Shown: in pieces, positions 21,507-33,403 of the stretch
Layout of the letters: each line of letters starts with the position of its first letter
How positions within the stretch are numbered: position 1 is the stretch's first letter
Assembly (NCBI RefSeq): GCF_042453785.1
Contig: NC_091664.1
Coordinates: 30,242,501-30,306,500 of the forward strand
Length of the DNA stretch: 64,000 nucleotides
DNA from: Malus domestica
Lineage: Eukaryota > Streptophyta > Magnoliopsida > Rosales > Rosaceae
Reading direction: 5' to 3'
Position numbers and translations under genes: made by a program
The notes under the pieces: generated by a model
Databases searched by the model: none
Seen by the model: only the letters and a program-made list of their open reading frames with translations
What the model was told of the DNA's origin: nothing

Positions 21507-24239
21507 TAAATTTGAGAGAAATGGGTATGGGAAGATTGAGAGTGCTTGTATGTCTCTGAATTCATACATGTTTTGTTTCTGATCATGCTTTTTTGTTGTT
21601 GCTGCCATTGTGGATTGGTTGGTTTCCGTAAGTTTTTCGGTTTCAAAATTTTAATTGCTTTGCACAAGTTGCACTGACAGATGAGTACATACCATTATTA
21701 ATACTAGAAGGAGGGATTGTTGTGTTAGGTTAGTACATGAATTGGTGTAGGGTTGATTATGGGCCTGCGGGATTATTGCTTGTACTTATAATTGTTTTCG
21801 GTTGCATTGTTCAGTGTCCTTGCACTAACCTTTCGGAAGTGTTGAGTTCAATTATTTTCAAATGGTGGTCGTAGTTGGCATTATTGTTTTGGAAATGGTA
21901 GTGGAATAACCTTCACGTGTTTGAACGATAAGCTTTTGGGGAAATAAACATAATATAATTTGGTAACTTCTTTTACTTGAATTAAAACCTTGGCCTGGGT
22001 TGTTAAATTTCTCCTAAAGATACATGGATTTTGTGGTTTTCCAAGCTTTTTTTGTTTTGTTCATAATAGTTTTAGAAAACTTATCACTCATACTGTTTCA
22101 TTTTTTGCTGAGTAGGGAGATGATAACTATACAATTTTTTTCACAATGGTTTAGGAACGTAGTCTATTACTTGAAAAATATGAATATTTCTTCTCTTGTG
22201 AAAGTCCTTGTTAATGTAGGATGCAAGCAAGGTTTTACACCAAATTTTTAAACAGTAGTTGCGAGGTAGACTTCCAGAGGGTAAACTTTAAGGGGGTAAA
22301 TTTAGTGTGTATAATGGAAATAATCGTGAGTCAATTGGTATAGTTGATGGGCTTTGCTTGACACATTATATGTACACACCTCACATTCCACATGTCACTA
22401 GTGGAATGTTAGACGGTCACCCCGTTTCATGCATGAAGTTGATGAGATCAAGTAGATGGAATGGTATGCATAGACATGCGAACTCAGAAATTATCATATT
22501 TTAAGTGCTGATGTCAAAGTAAATGACGAAAAGGGTCGTGTGTTTCTTGTTGTTGACAACCCAACTAGACGGTTGGTTAAAATCATGGGTTAAGTGTAAC
22601 CCATGTTTTAATGCAAGATACCCCATCTTCCATTTCCGAACTTGTTACTGTTAGTGAGGTAAATTTTGCAAGACTTAACATACTTAGGATAAGACTTTAT
22701 TTGTTGTTGTTGTATGATGTTATGTTGTTGTATTTTATGTTGTTTTTGTATCATGTTAGGGATATCTTGTGCGGTATGAGGGATGTACAGCTGCAGACAA
22801 AGAGGGATCATTTAAATATTAATCTTGACACGATTTTTTTAGTGTCTTTTGGCGGGCGATATAGAGCTATGCTCTCGCATATGCTAGAAGCTACAAGTCA
22901 GGAGGCTAAATTGGATTCCTAAGCATTTGCTATATATCGCCCGCCAAAAGACACTAAAAAAATCGGGTCAAGATTGATATTTAAATGATTTCCTTTTTGT
23001 CTACAGCTGGACATCCCTCATACCACACAAGATATCCCTAACATGAAACAACAACATAAGATACAACAACATAACATTATACAACAACAAAAAAGAAAGC
23101 CTTATGTTAAGTACAGTAGCAAGTTCAGAAATGGAAAATGGAGATATTTTGCATTAAAACATGGGTTACACTTAACCCATGATTTTAACCAACCGTCTAC
23201 TTAGGTTGTCAACAAGAACACACGACCCTTTTCGTCCTTTACTTTGAGATCAACACTTAAAATATGATGACTTCTAAGTTCACATAACTGTGCATACCAT
23301 TCCATCGATTTGATCTCATCAACTTCATGCAAGGAAACGGGGTCACCGTTTAACATTCCACTAGTGACATGTGGAATGCAAGGTGTGTACATATAGTGTG
23401 TCAAGCAAAACCCATCAACTGTAACAGTTGCCTCACGATTATTTCCACTATGCACACTAAATTTACCCCCTTAAAGTTTACCCACTGGAAGTTTACCGAT
23501 ACTGTTTAAAAATTTGGTGTAAAACCTTGCTTGCATCATGCATTAACAAAGACTTTCAGAAGAGAAGAAACGTTTATATTTTTCAAGTAATAGACTACAT
23601 TACTAAACCACCGTGAAAAAAGTGTCTAGTTATCATCTCCCTCCTCAATAAGATATGAAATAGTAAGAGTGATAAGTTATAGAATTATTATGAATAAAAC
23701 AAAAAGAGCTTTGGAAACCATAAAATCAATGAGAGAAATTTAACAACCTAGGCCAAGTTTTAATTCAAGTAAAAGAAGTTACCAAATTATATTCTGTTTA
23801 TTTCCCCAAAAGCTTATCTTTCAAACACGTGAAAGTTATTCCACTACTATTTCCAAAACAATAATGCCAACTACGACCACCATTTGAAAAATTGAACTCA
23901 ACACTTCCGAAAGGTTAGTGCGAGGACACAAGAACAATGCAACTGAAAACAATTATAAATACAAGCAACAATCCCGCAGGCCCATAATCAACCCTACACC
24001 GATTCATTGACTAACCTAACACAACAATCCCTCCTCCAAGTACTGATAATGGAATGTACTGATCTGTCGGTCCAGCTTGTGCAAAGCAATTAAAATTTTT
24101 GAAATAGAAAAACTTACGGAAACCAAGCTAATCCACAATAGCAACAACAACAAAAAAGCATGATCAGAAACAAAACATGCACGAATTCAGAGACATACAA
24201 GCACTCTCAATCTTCCCCTACCCATTTCTCTCAAATTTA
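21507..24239. mobile_element. Palindrome 2, 2.7 kb foldback element with AHL-derived arms
   Basis: The left arm 21507-22867 and right arm 22930-24239 are inverted copies of about 1.3 kb around a 62-base loop. The outer ends read AAATTTGAGAGAAATGGG and its complement. Within the left arm, 21780-22260 follows AHL intron 1 (30340-31090) in order: TTGTTTTCGGTTG, TCAAATGGTGG, GAATAAC-TTCAC...GATAAGCTT-TGGGGAA, AATTTGGTAACTT, AACTTATCA-TC-TACTGTT, GGGAGAT-ATAACTA and AAATATGAATATTT-TTC. It is then followed by exon-2-like CAAGGTTTTACACC. The inner half carries the unrecognised fragment. No transposase is encoded and target duplications were not found. Confidence 0.85.
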
Positions 24240-26824
24240 GCATGGAGCGCTAGAAAGAAAATGTTAAACTAGTAACCAAAACCCGGACCCGAAAAAACTA
24301 CTATTGGAATATAATACAAATTGCAAAGACCCAAGTAGCACAGTAAACCATAAAGCAAGCGTCCTTCTTCCATAAACCAAGTGCTCAAATCAGAAATTGA
24401 ACTCAAATATAACGAAAACAAACCAGAAATTTGTGAGTAATAATTAATTAACATAAAGAGCATCCCAATTCATCAAATGACAGCAAACAAACAAATTAAT
24501 TCAGAAAAATTAAAATTCTCATACCTTTCTAGTTTGAATCCAATCAACTTGGTTGGCGATTTGATGAGAGACTAGGAGAAAGCGAGAGAAAAAGATACAC
24601 AAAGGACTCGGTGGTACGCCCAATCGGTTCAGGCAGATGGAATCGGGGAAACTAATAGGAAAGAAGGTTCATTTCATTCATCAGATCCCCTTTTACAGAG
24701 CACAGCAACAGCGTTTATACTCAGCTGGAAGGGAAAACCCTAGCTACAAGGATAAAACGCAGCCATCGTATGTCGTCCTGATAGCCTGGGCCTTGAGCAA
24801 CAAAACAATTTGAGAGCTAACAAGTATGGGCTGAAAGAGAGCTAAATAAATAGGCCCAACAAAATGGTTCTAACGCTCGGGAGTTCCGAGGTCGTCTTAA
24901 AAACACAGCAATATCAAATCAGCTCTTAATCTAGGAGCGTAAAACTAGAAGCCCCTCTAAAAGGAGTATTGTGTAGGAAAGGAGTTTTGTTACTTAGCTT
25001 TCACTTGTCACACTGAAGCGGTCCAAGATTGAATCGTCGTCCATCCATAGCCTCTTTACGTAACAACACACACATACAGAGTTAATGAACGGAGTAAAAG
25101 CAATACAAAAGAGGGAAAATAAAAAACAAGAGAGTGGATATGAAATAGTTAATATTTAATATGAAAAAATTTAAAAAGTGATATCTAAGAAATGAATTTT
25201 TCTACCTAGCCAATAATGGAGAGGGTTTGATGGGGAGTGTCAGGTACAAATTTTCGAATTTGGATTCCATCGAGATTGAGCAATTCTTCCTGTTGTGCCA
25301 ACAATTTTTTCTATTACTCATACAATCTCCTTGAAGAAGATATTGTAAGAACTTAAGATTTAAAAACGATGAATAATGATTCTGAGCTAAAAAAGAAGGA
25401 TTGAGTTTGATGTATGAATGATGATGGATGTAGGGTTTATATGGACAAACAAAGAAAGGATAAGGTTCTGAACAATGCCACGTGGCATTCTGTGATTGGC
25501 TAGAAAATCTATCGAAATCTTGGCTAATTATTGTAAACAGATAGTGACATGTGGCGCGTCGGGATTGGTTGAAAATCTTATCGGAAATCTGTCCACAAAA
25601 TAGTACGTTTGGATAATGACACGTGGAGTGACAAGATTGGTTAAAAATTATATCCGAAATTAAAACTAATTTTTTTATTATTTTATAAAAAAAAAATATT
25701 AATATTTTAAATGGTCTGGGTGCCAGCGTATTTTGTAGGGGTGAAGATGCATTTGTGCCAACGTATTTTTTAGACTTTGTGCCAGCGCATTTTTTAGAAG
25801 TGGAGATGCATTTGGCCAATTACTGTTCATTGTAGTCAATCACTATTCGTTTGAGTGGATTAAATGGGCTTGGTACCAGCAGAATTTTAGGGGTGAAGTT
25901 GCTCTAATGTATGTCTATATTAAGTATACAAAAGACTTAATACTTATTTAGCACTAACAAAATTGGAAAAGATTACTTTTCAAGACAACTTTTTTCAAAT
26001 TCATTAAAATTTCATATGCGAATTCTTGAATATCTACTATGGTACAATATTCATGTCATATTTTCTCAAATTTTGGCATGGCAACGATAAAATTCTAGCA
26101 GCATCGCTGCTAGCAATATGATTTATATGCACCTAAATAAAAAAGATTGCAATAATAATATGAACTGTGAGCAAATGTTTACCCCAATGGCAAGGGTGGA
26201 TGTGTTTGTTTTTTCTTTTCTTCTTTTCTCCATAATCATCGTCAGCAATCGATGGCATCCACCTATCAAACCAATACAATACAATTCAATATAGACATGC
26301 AAAAGGAGAAAATAAAATAAAAAACATGAAGAAAATATTGCATAATAATAATAATAATCATCATCATCTTCTTGTACCTATCCCCCAGAATTGGAGAATT
26401 TTCTTGACTTTGGTGGATGAATATTGGGCAAAATTCACATCTTTTGAGAAAATTGAAGATTGAAAACCATAACCAAAAGTAGATCTGAAGAAATCAGAAT
26501 TTGTTGCACTAGACATGGTAAATCTGGGATTTGCTGGGAGACCAGAGGTGTGATTTGATTTGTGATAAATTTGCTATAAACGATGACAGGATCAGAATTC
26601 GAAAAGATTACTTCTGAGTGGATTGGATTTGACAGGTTTGCTATAACAAGGAAAGTAAAGTACAGGCACCTCTCTCCTCTCCGACGAGGAGGAGGAGGAG
26701 GAGGAGGAGGAGGAGGCGGCGTCGCTACTCTCAAGTATGGTGTACTTTTGCTTTTCAAGTTTTAATTAGGGTCTGCAAACGGGCAGAACCCGTGACACCT
26801 GTTTTCAAAGCTAAAAGCAAAAAG
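24240..26824. other. Intergenic, repeat-like sequence without supported gene
   Basis: Positions 24660-24850 look like a retroelement end (minus-strand direction). A 205-codon open frame on the minus strand (25819-25202) is composed of degenerate repeats and low-complexity sequence with no domain. Positions 25690-25910 repeat phrases such as GTGCCAGCG(T/C)ATTTT and GGGGTGAAG. A GGA microsatellite lies at 26685-26718. Confidence 0.5.
25470..25645. repeat. Three repeats of an ACGTGGC/ATTGG module
   Basis: Units at about 25474, 25544 and 25617 read GCCACGTGG...GTGATTGG, GACATGTGG...GGATTGG and GACACGTGG...AGATTGG, about 70 bp apart. Each is followed by AAAA(T)-TAT and CGAAAT. Same kind of module as at 2324-2413. 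Confidence 0.6.
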
Positions 26825-27022
26825 GAAAATGAGGTTCCTCGAGATTTTAGAAATTTTATGATCGTGATCGTTCGTAGAGACCGGTCAGAAATTATTTCAT
26901 AACTTAAAATTTAAAATTAAATATAAATAGTATATAAAGAAAGCTAACCATATGATGAATGGTCACGATCATAAGATACCTAGAATTCTTAAAAAATAAA
27001 TCCGAAGAGAATCCTTTTCCAA
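26825..27022. mobile_element. MITE of the GGTCAGAAATTATTT family, copy 1
   Basis: An imperfect inverted-repeat element: GGAAAATGAGG...ATGATCGTGATCG...GGTCAGAAATTATTT in the left half mirrors ...GGTCACGATCATAAG...GAGAATCCTTTTCC in the right half. The middle TTAAAATTTAAAATT and ATAAATAGTA match the element at 62179-62395. Boundaries are approximate and no target duplication was identified. Confidence 0.6.
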
Positions 27023-27496
27023 ACAAAAAAAATAAGAAAAAAAAAACATTGTCTGCGTCACAGTTATACCCCTGTGATATTTTATAAAAACAAATAAAAT
27101 AGTTAAGTAATTGATAATTTCGTGTGTTTATTGGTTCGTTTGAAAGTGTTTTTAAAATGATCGAAAATATTAGGATGAAATTAATTTTGGATTTTAAAAG
27201 CACTTTAAATGTTTTTTAAAAGAAGTTTCAGATATGCATCTACTCTCCTTCAAACTCACAGTTCTGTTCAACTCAAGTAGTACAATAATTGTGTAATTGG
27301 CTTAATAAATGTTGTTTATGACTCTATAGTATACATGTTGCATTGTAAGAAAAATTAAGCTACGTTTATAACTCTATATGTATGATTTGAAAGTTTTCTT
27401 CTTCTTCTTCATGTATACTAAAGGACTTTGGAGACTCAAACGCTCAACTCCAGCTCGAGGAAAAAACAGAAAAAGAAGAACATAATTTCGCGTGAT

Positions 27497-27680
27497 GCAG
27501 ATTTTTTGTTTTTTTTTTTTTTGGGTATGATGATATATTTTACACTAAGAGGAGGGGGAGTTCGATTAAGTCACACAATGGGCAACCTAATTTGGTATTG
27601 AATTATCCATCTACGAGATTCAAACCTAAAGCCTCTCATTTACAAGTGAAGAAGAATACTACCAGATCGTGAGTGACCGA
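27497..27680 (-). mobile_element. Probable SINE inserted in a dispersed repeat
   Basis: On the minus strand the sequence contains a B-box-like GGTTTGAATCTC and ends in a poly-A run (T run at 27508-27522 on the plus strand). It splits a repeat that is continuous at 16800-16930: ATAATTTCG before it and GTAGAGT(T/A)TGCC after it. It is not the same family as the SINEs at 17853 and 44559. Target duplication is unclear. Confidence 0.55.
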
Positions 27681-27689
27681 GCGTTGTAG

Positions 27690-29642
27690 AGTATGCCATA
27701 AGAAAAATGAGCTATGCAAGAAATTGCGATCCTTGTTTCGTGCTCTATTTTTCAACGGTTACAAATATAATCTTGAGAGAGTAAAAGAAAAACTCGTATA
27801 ATCACTAAATTGTTACAACAATTTGTCACAAAAGAGAACATTTGTCACCAATTTGTGGCAGAAATTCTATCCTTTTCGTGAAGGAACTTAACACCAGCTG
27901 CTACTGCTAACAGAAAACAACGAGTAGAGCAACCACGACGACGATCGAGCAAATTAAAGCCTGCACCTGTACGATTTTTCAGCACAAAGGGAAATAAAAT
28001 GTCGATACTAACATCAAAGGACAAAAATGGTAGGCAAAATCTGCATAATTTCTTACTGCAAAGGGATGTGGCATAATATCATAGTGGTGGAAAGGCGAAT
28101 CCCAAGAGAAACCAGTCACAAGCATAGCGCCTTCAAACTTAATTTCCGCCTAAAGTACGAGCATGTACTCAACACGAACACATGTATAAGTTGTTGATAG
28201 TGTTTTAACGCCCCTACTAAAAGTCCTACTACACTGTCTGACTGATTTAATACATTATCTTATGAGCCACTTATAATACTCGTACTTAATACGTGTCTTG
28301 TACCTAAAAAAACCGCAAACAAAATCTCGAGCATTCTTTAATTAAAGAAAAGTAAGCATTAATACAAACACATAATCAATTAAGTATGATCCATTCATTT
28401 GTTGCTCGTACATAATACATGTTTATGTCCTGAAAAATCCGTCAAACGACAATTTCTATCATTCCTCAATTAAAAGAAAAAAGTAAGAATCTTGAATGAG
28501 AAACTCACGAGGACCATCCAATGCCACAATGACCAAAAGCATGAAAGAGGCTTATCATACATCCCATCAAGAAAATCTAATTCTCTTCCATCATTTTAGA
28601 GTTCCACAGTATCTTTATTTCCATGATCTCCACCTATATTTGGAGTTCCACAGTATTTTTATATCCATATATTTGAATTTAAGTGCAAAACGTTGGCCGG
28701 TTGAACACCGTCTTAACTGATTGACCTAATTCACGTTTTTTAAATGTAGTTATATTGGACCGTCAATATTCCACAAAAATAGCATTACACTACTGTTCTT
28801 CTTCTGGTGTACTAACTTGTGAACAAAGCCCCACTAGCAGGTATGTATCTTTTGGAGAAGTAACCTAGGGTTGGTTGTGAGGTGCCAAATTAACAGAAAT
28901 TGTCCCACCAAAACAAACATAATTGGAATACATTAAAAAAAAAGCAGAAATGAATTTAAACTCATAAAATTTAATAAAATCTATTGTTTCCCGAATAAAC
29001 AATTTTTAATTAAGATTAAAAAGTTCAGTAAAAGAATTATATTTGGAATATATTAGTTACGTTAATAATGAGGAATGCATGATATTAATTATTAAGGAGA
29101 GAATTACAAGGCCTTCCATTCTAATTCACCGCCTTCTAATCCAAACTTTTTCCTTTCTTTTTAAAGATATTAGTGTACAATGTCGTATTTAATTAAAATA
29201 AAACATGTAATCAAAACAAATACCAATTAAATCAGTTGAATAAGATAGAGATCTGTCTTTTCATACTTAATTTCCCATCTCTTTTTTGTATATTTTCTTT
29301 TATACAACGATATTTTACTTTAAAATAAAAAATTTGAGTTAAACCACACAATATTTTATGCTAAACCTAAAGCCCACAATTAAAATAAAAATTTTTACGT
29401 ACAAATAAAGAAAAGTATAGTTATAAATAATTTTTGAAAAAAAAAAGAAATAATATTGTGAACTGTTGACTGGAGTCAAAATGTCATATCAACAACCTTA
29501 AACCCAATCCGACGCCCCAAATCACACCACACAAATAAAAAGCGCAAACCAAAGCAAAAAAAAAAAAACTAAAAGAAGAAAAAGAAAATAATTATTTTGT
29601 TTATTCGACGGATACGCACTCTCTCTCTCTCTAAAACTCAAA
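27690..29642. other. Intergenic, upstream region of the AHL gene
   Basis: No gene is supported. A 15-bp repeat GGAGTTCCACAGTAT-like occurs near 28600 and 28645. A CT microsatellite at about 29618-29633 sits in the presumed 5' UTR of the AHL gene. Confidence 0.5.
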
Positions 29643-32600
29643 ATGGAACCCAATGAAAACCAACTGAGCTCCTACTTCCAACACCCCACCACCGCCACCG
29701 GCGCCGCTGCCACGACCACCCCCTCTCCGACCAATGGGCTCTTTCCCAACACACACTCCACTGATGGGTCCCACATGGTGTACTCTCACTCGGTTCCCTC
29801 CCCGGCGGTGACCTCGCCACTTGAGGCCCCCAAAAGGAAGCGGGGGCGGCCCAGAAAGTACGGCACGCCGGAGCAGGCTCTTGCGGCCAAGAAGGCAGCG
29901 ACAACGTCGTCTCACTCCTCGTCCTCCAAGGAGAAGAAGGACCAACACGGTGCCGTCTCGCCTTCGTATTCTGGTTCGACCAAGAAATCCCAGCAGTTTT
30001 CTTTTGGTGGGTTGCAAATAAATACCCTTTTAGATTTTTTCTGCAATTACTGAAATTCTTCGTTTTTTGCTGCTAATTTCTTCAATTTCGATATGGGTTT
30101 TGAATTTTTGGTTGCATTGTTGCGGAAAGATTGAAACTTGCTGGTTCTGGGCGGGTGTTCTGGAAATACCCTATTTGTGTTTTGTTGTGAAATTTCGGAT
30201 TCTTGGCGGGTTATGTTGCCAATTGCTTCGATTTTATGTGGGTTTTTTTTATTTGCATTGTGTCTTGGTGCTTTGCCCTATTTTCTGATTTTTGTTTCTT
30301 TAATGGTTTATTGTAAATTCGTTGCATTTTATAGGGTTTTGTTCCAATGGTTGAATTTGTAAGTGTTTTCGGTTGTTCGGTCCCCTCACACCCAAAGTAG
30401 TAACCTTTTGGTAGTGTTCAGTTTAATTATTGCCAAATGGTGGCATAGTTGCCATTGTTAATTTTGAAATGGAAGTAGAATAACTTCCCCACCTGTTTAA
30501 ATGATAAGCTTATGGGGAAGTAAAACGAGAATATAAGTTAATTTGGTAACTTTTATTTACATGAACCAAAATCTTCCTAGATCGCACATCCTTGGAAGTG
30601 GAAACTTTGGTTGGCTTGAGAGTAAGATAATGATAAGAAGCTCATGAGCTCCTATGTTTTTGCTTTTGAAGGATAGTGTACCTAGCTTTCTATTAGAGGG
30701 TGTTTAGTTTTGGAAATACTGAGTATAAAAGTGATCTCAATACTTTCAAGTGGCTTGTTTTGTGGTTTAGGAAGCCCTTTGTTTTGTTTTTTAAGAATTC
30801 TAGAACTTATCATTCTTACTGTTAAGTTTTGTATTGAGAAGGGAGATAATAACTAGATATTTTTTCATTGATTAGTAGATGTTAAACCTGTTTTCATTAA
30901 ATAATGCTGCATATCACTTGACAAATATGAATATTTTTTCTTCCCACTTCTGAAAGTCTTTTTTGTCCTAATATATGTTTATAATCCTTGTTTTTCTGTG
31001 ATGCCAAGTAAATTTATTTTTCTGGTTTGACAAAATGAGGTATAAGTAATCATACTTTACTCATGTGGTACTTTTTCTCTTAATTGATTGACGCAGGCAA
31101 TGTAGGGCAAGGTTTTACACCACATGTTTTAAGTGTCGCTGCTGGGGAGGTATGCATGTCCTAATGAATTCTCAAAGCAATAGTGTAGTTAATTTAGGAA
31201 TAACGTGACAGTTTATTTCATGTTTTGCCCTTTCAATCACATTTTTTCTTATAAATTGCAGATACTAGAATATATCTCTTTCGTTTCTGATTCCATGAAT
31301 GAATTTTTGTCTTTTTACATTTGTGTTTCAACGTGTCACATGCTGATCTGGGATATAGAAAAATTCCTTGAATATATTTGTGGTTTTTCTGAACAACCTC
31401 ACTTGGTTTCCTTTACCTTTAGTGCAGATCCTATTGTATTTTTATAACATCAACAGTTGCCTCATCTTATGTTGTTTACCTGGCCTGAACTTACTTTTTG
31501 TGCAGTTATTGTGTGCTGTTTCTGTTAGAGTGTTTTCTTTATGTATTATGTGAAATGTCTAACAGGATGTGGGACAGAAAATTATGTTTTTCATGCAACA
31601 AAGTAAGCGTGAAATATGCATTCTATCTGCTTCTGGTACCATCTCAAATGCGTCTCTCCGCCAACCAGCTACTTCTGGAGGCAACATTACATATGAGGTA
31701 AATTTTGTCTTCAACCTTTTCCTAGTGATAATTTTTTGATACAGTCATATGTGAGCTGAAGAGATGCGCACTTTGTAACCAAAAAAAAAAAAAAAAAAAA
31801 AGTAAAAACCAGAAACAGAAATTATCTTAAAATATATTGTATTTGAAGTTTTTGGAGTATCATATTCAGTATTATGTTCAATATACGAGTGTGGACCTTC
31901 CATATAGTATTTGATTTTTGGTGGGCAAATATAGGAACTGTCACAGGTTAATTTATCCGTGGGCTCTCAGTTGGAGCATAAATGTACAAGTTCAGCCATT
32001 ACTATTGTGTGTATATAGATATTTTTGCTTGGTTCATTCATTCAGTTAATCTGAGATACAACAAAGATGCTAGCCTGAAATCTGAAAATAATAATTATCA
32101 CTTGCCTCTAATTTATTTGGTAGATGTTTCTGAATAATTGTTTTTTTTCTTGTTTTCTCAAATAAAAAAAAAAAACCATTTTGACTGTACAGTTCTGAGC
32201 CATTTTTCCCTGTAAATTCTACAAAAGGAAGGCATCATATGATTGATGAAAAAGTACCAACCATAGCAATGTGGGTGGCTGAATTTTGATTTTAGTAGTG
32301 TCCAGGTTATTCGTTCATTGTAACATTTATAGTTGGGCAATGTCTCTTTGCTCATGTATGTGTGTAGTTAGGCAGGAGAAAAGGGGGAAATGACGAGTCG
32401 CTAATGCCTATAGTGGTTTCTTTGAAAATAAAAATATTAGTTTGTAAATGTGCGTATGCTTATCTATCCAGAAATTGTGGAAGTTGGAAACAAAAAAATA
32501 TATGAATAAATGTTTTCAAACTGTGCATATTCTTGCTAAGAAAGTATTAAGTCTTTCTTGATCATCTTCCTCATGTTTAGTTCATCAAGTATAATGATTT

Positions 32601-33403
32601 CTTTCTGATGTTAGGGTCGCTTTGAGATTATTTCATTATCTGGGTCTTATGTACGTACCGACCTTGGAGGGAGGGCTGGTGGTCTCAGCGTATGCCTATC
32701 TAATACAGACGGACAAATCATTGGCGGTGGAGTTGGTGGGCCCCTGAAGGCTGCAGGCCCTGTGCAGGTACTATTTGAGAACAAGTTTACTCTTGGTTGA
32801 ATAACGTTTGTAACATTGTTTTAGTGCACAACTGCGGCATAAGATACTAGCTACTTATTGTGTCTCTACGTTGAAGCAGTAAGGGGTTTGGATGCCATCT
32901 GATGCCTTAGATTGATTTTTTGCCATGTTATTGGGCATGGGGACATTTATGTAACTCTCTCTTCTTCTTAACCGAAGTCTCTGCTCGTTTCAGTTAGCAT
33001 GTTTGATAATTGGTTCTGCTGTATTTATCGAAACACTAGTTTGTTGCACGTACAGGTTATTGTGGGAACATTTCAGATTGATGCCAAAAAGGATGCGACT
33101 GCTGGTGTAAAAGGAGATGCTTCTGCCACCAAGTTGCCATCGCCAGGGGAAATGATGAGCGGAGGCTACCGCTCAACACTGGACTCTTCCGGGAGAACTC
33201 TTGTCAGGGGAAATGAAGATCAGCAACCTATGGGGGGAAGTCATTTCATGCTTCAAGGCATGCATGCCGCACCTTCACGGCCCACAGATTGGAGAGGTGG
33301 TCCGGATGCTAGAGCTACAGGCGCTTACGAATTGACAGGAAGAGGAGGTCGTGCACCAAACCAATCTCCAGAGAACGGGGACTACGATCAAATTCAAGAT
33401 TAG
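29643..33403 (+). CDS. AT-hook motif nuclear-localised protein, clade B, five exons
   Basis: Exons by GT/AG borders and frame are 29643-30006, 31097-31149, 31566-31697, 32615-32767 and 33056-33403, giving 349 residues. One AT hook, KRKRGRPRKYG, lies at residues 65-75; this is the RGRPRKY type of clade B. The PPC/DUF296 domain follows from about residue 122 to 250: GQGFTPHVLSVAAGEDVGQ, REICILSASG, SLRQPA, GRFEIISLSGSY (starts at residue 184) and GGGVGGPLKAAGPVQVIVGTF. The tail is Gly/Ser/Asp-rich. AHL proteins bind AT-rich minor grooves and form homo- or hetero-complexes through the PPC domain in the nucleus. The start is the first ATG after a CT-rich leader. All frames join without stop codons and the gene looks functional. 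It has one hook only, so it fits the type called III (type II has two). Confidence 0.93.
30007..31096 (+). other. Intron 1 of the AHL gene, source-like sequence of the palindrome arms
   Basis: A 1.1 kb intron beginning GTGGGT and ending ACGCAG. Its segment 30340-31090 is the part that is recognisably similar to the arms at 19838-20140, 21780-22260 and 23500-23960. The similarity is interrupted by gaps of about 100-200 bp present only in this intron, so the captured copy probably came from a related AHL gene or has diverged. Confidence 0.75.
31785..31801. repeat. Poly-A run in AHL intron 3
   Basis: An uninterrupted A run of about 20 bases between exons 3 and 4. A simple repeat with no SINE-like body visible on either side. 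Confidence 0.8.

Noticed and set aside
25202..25819. 205-codon minus-strand open frame
   Set aside because: It covers degenerate repeats and has no recognisable domain or start context; most likely chance in repeat DNA.
26435..26765. Poly-Pro / poly-Gly open frames
   Set aside because: They come from a GGA microsatellite.
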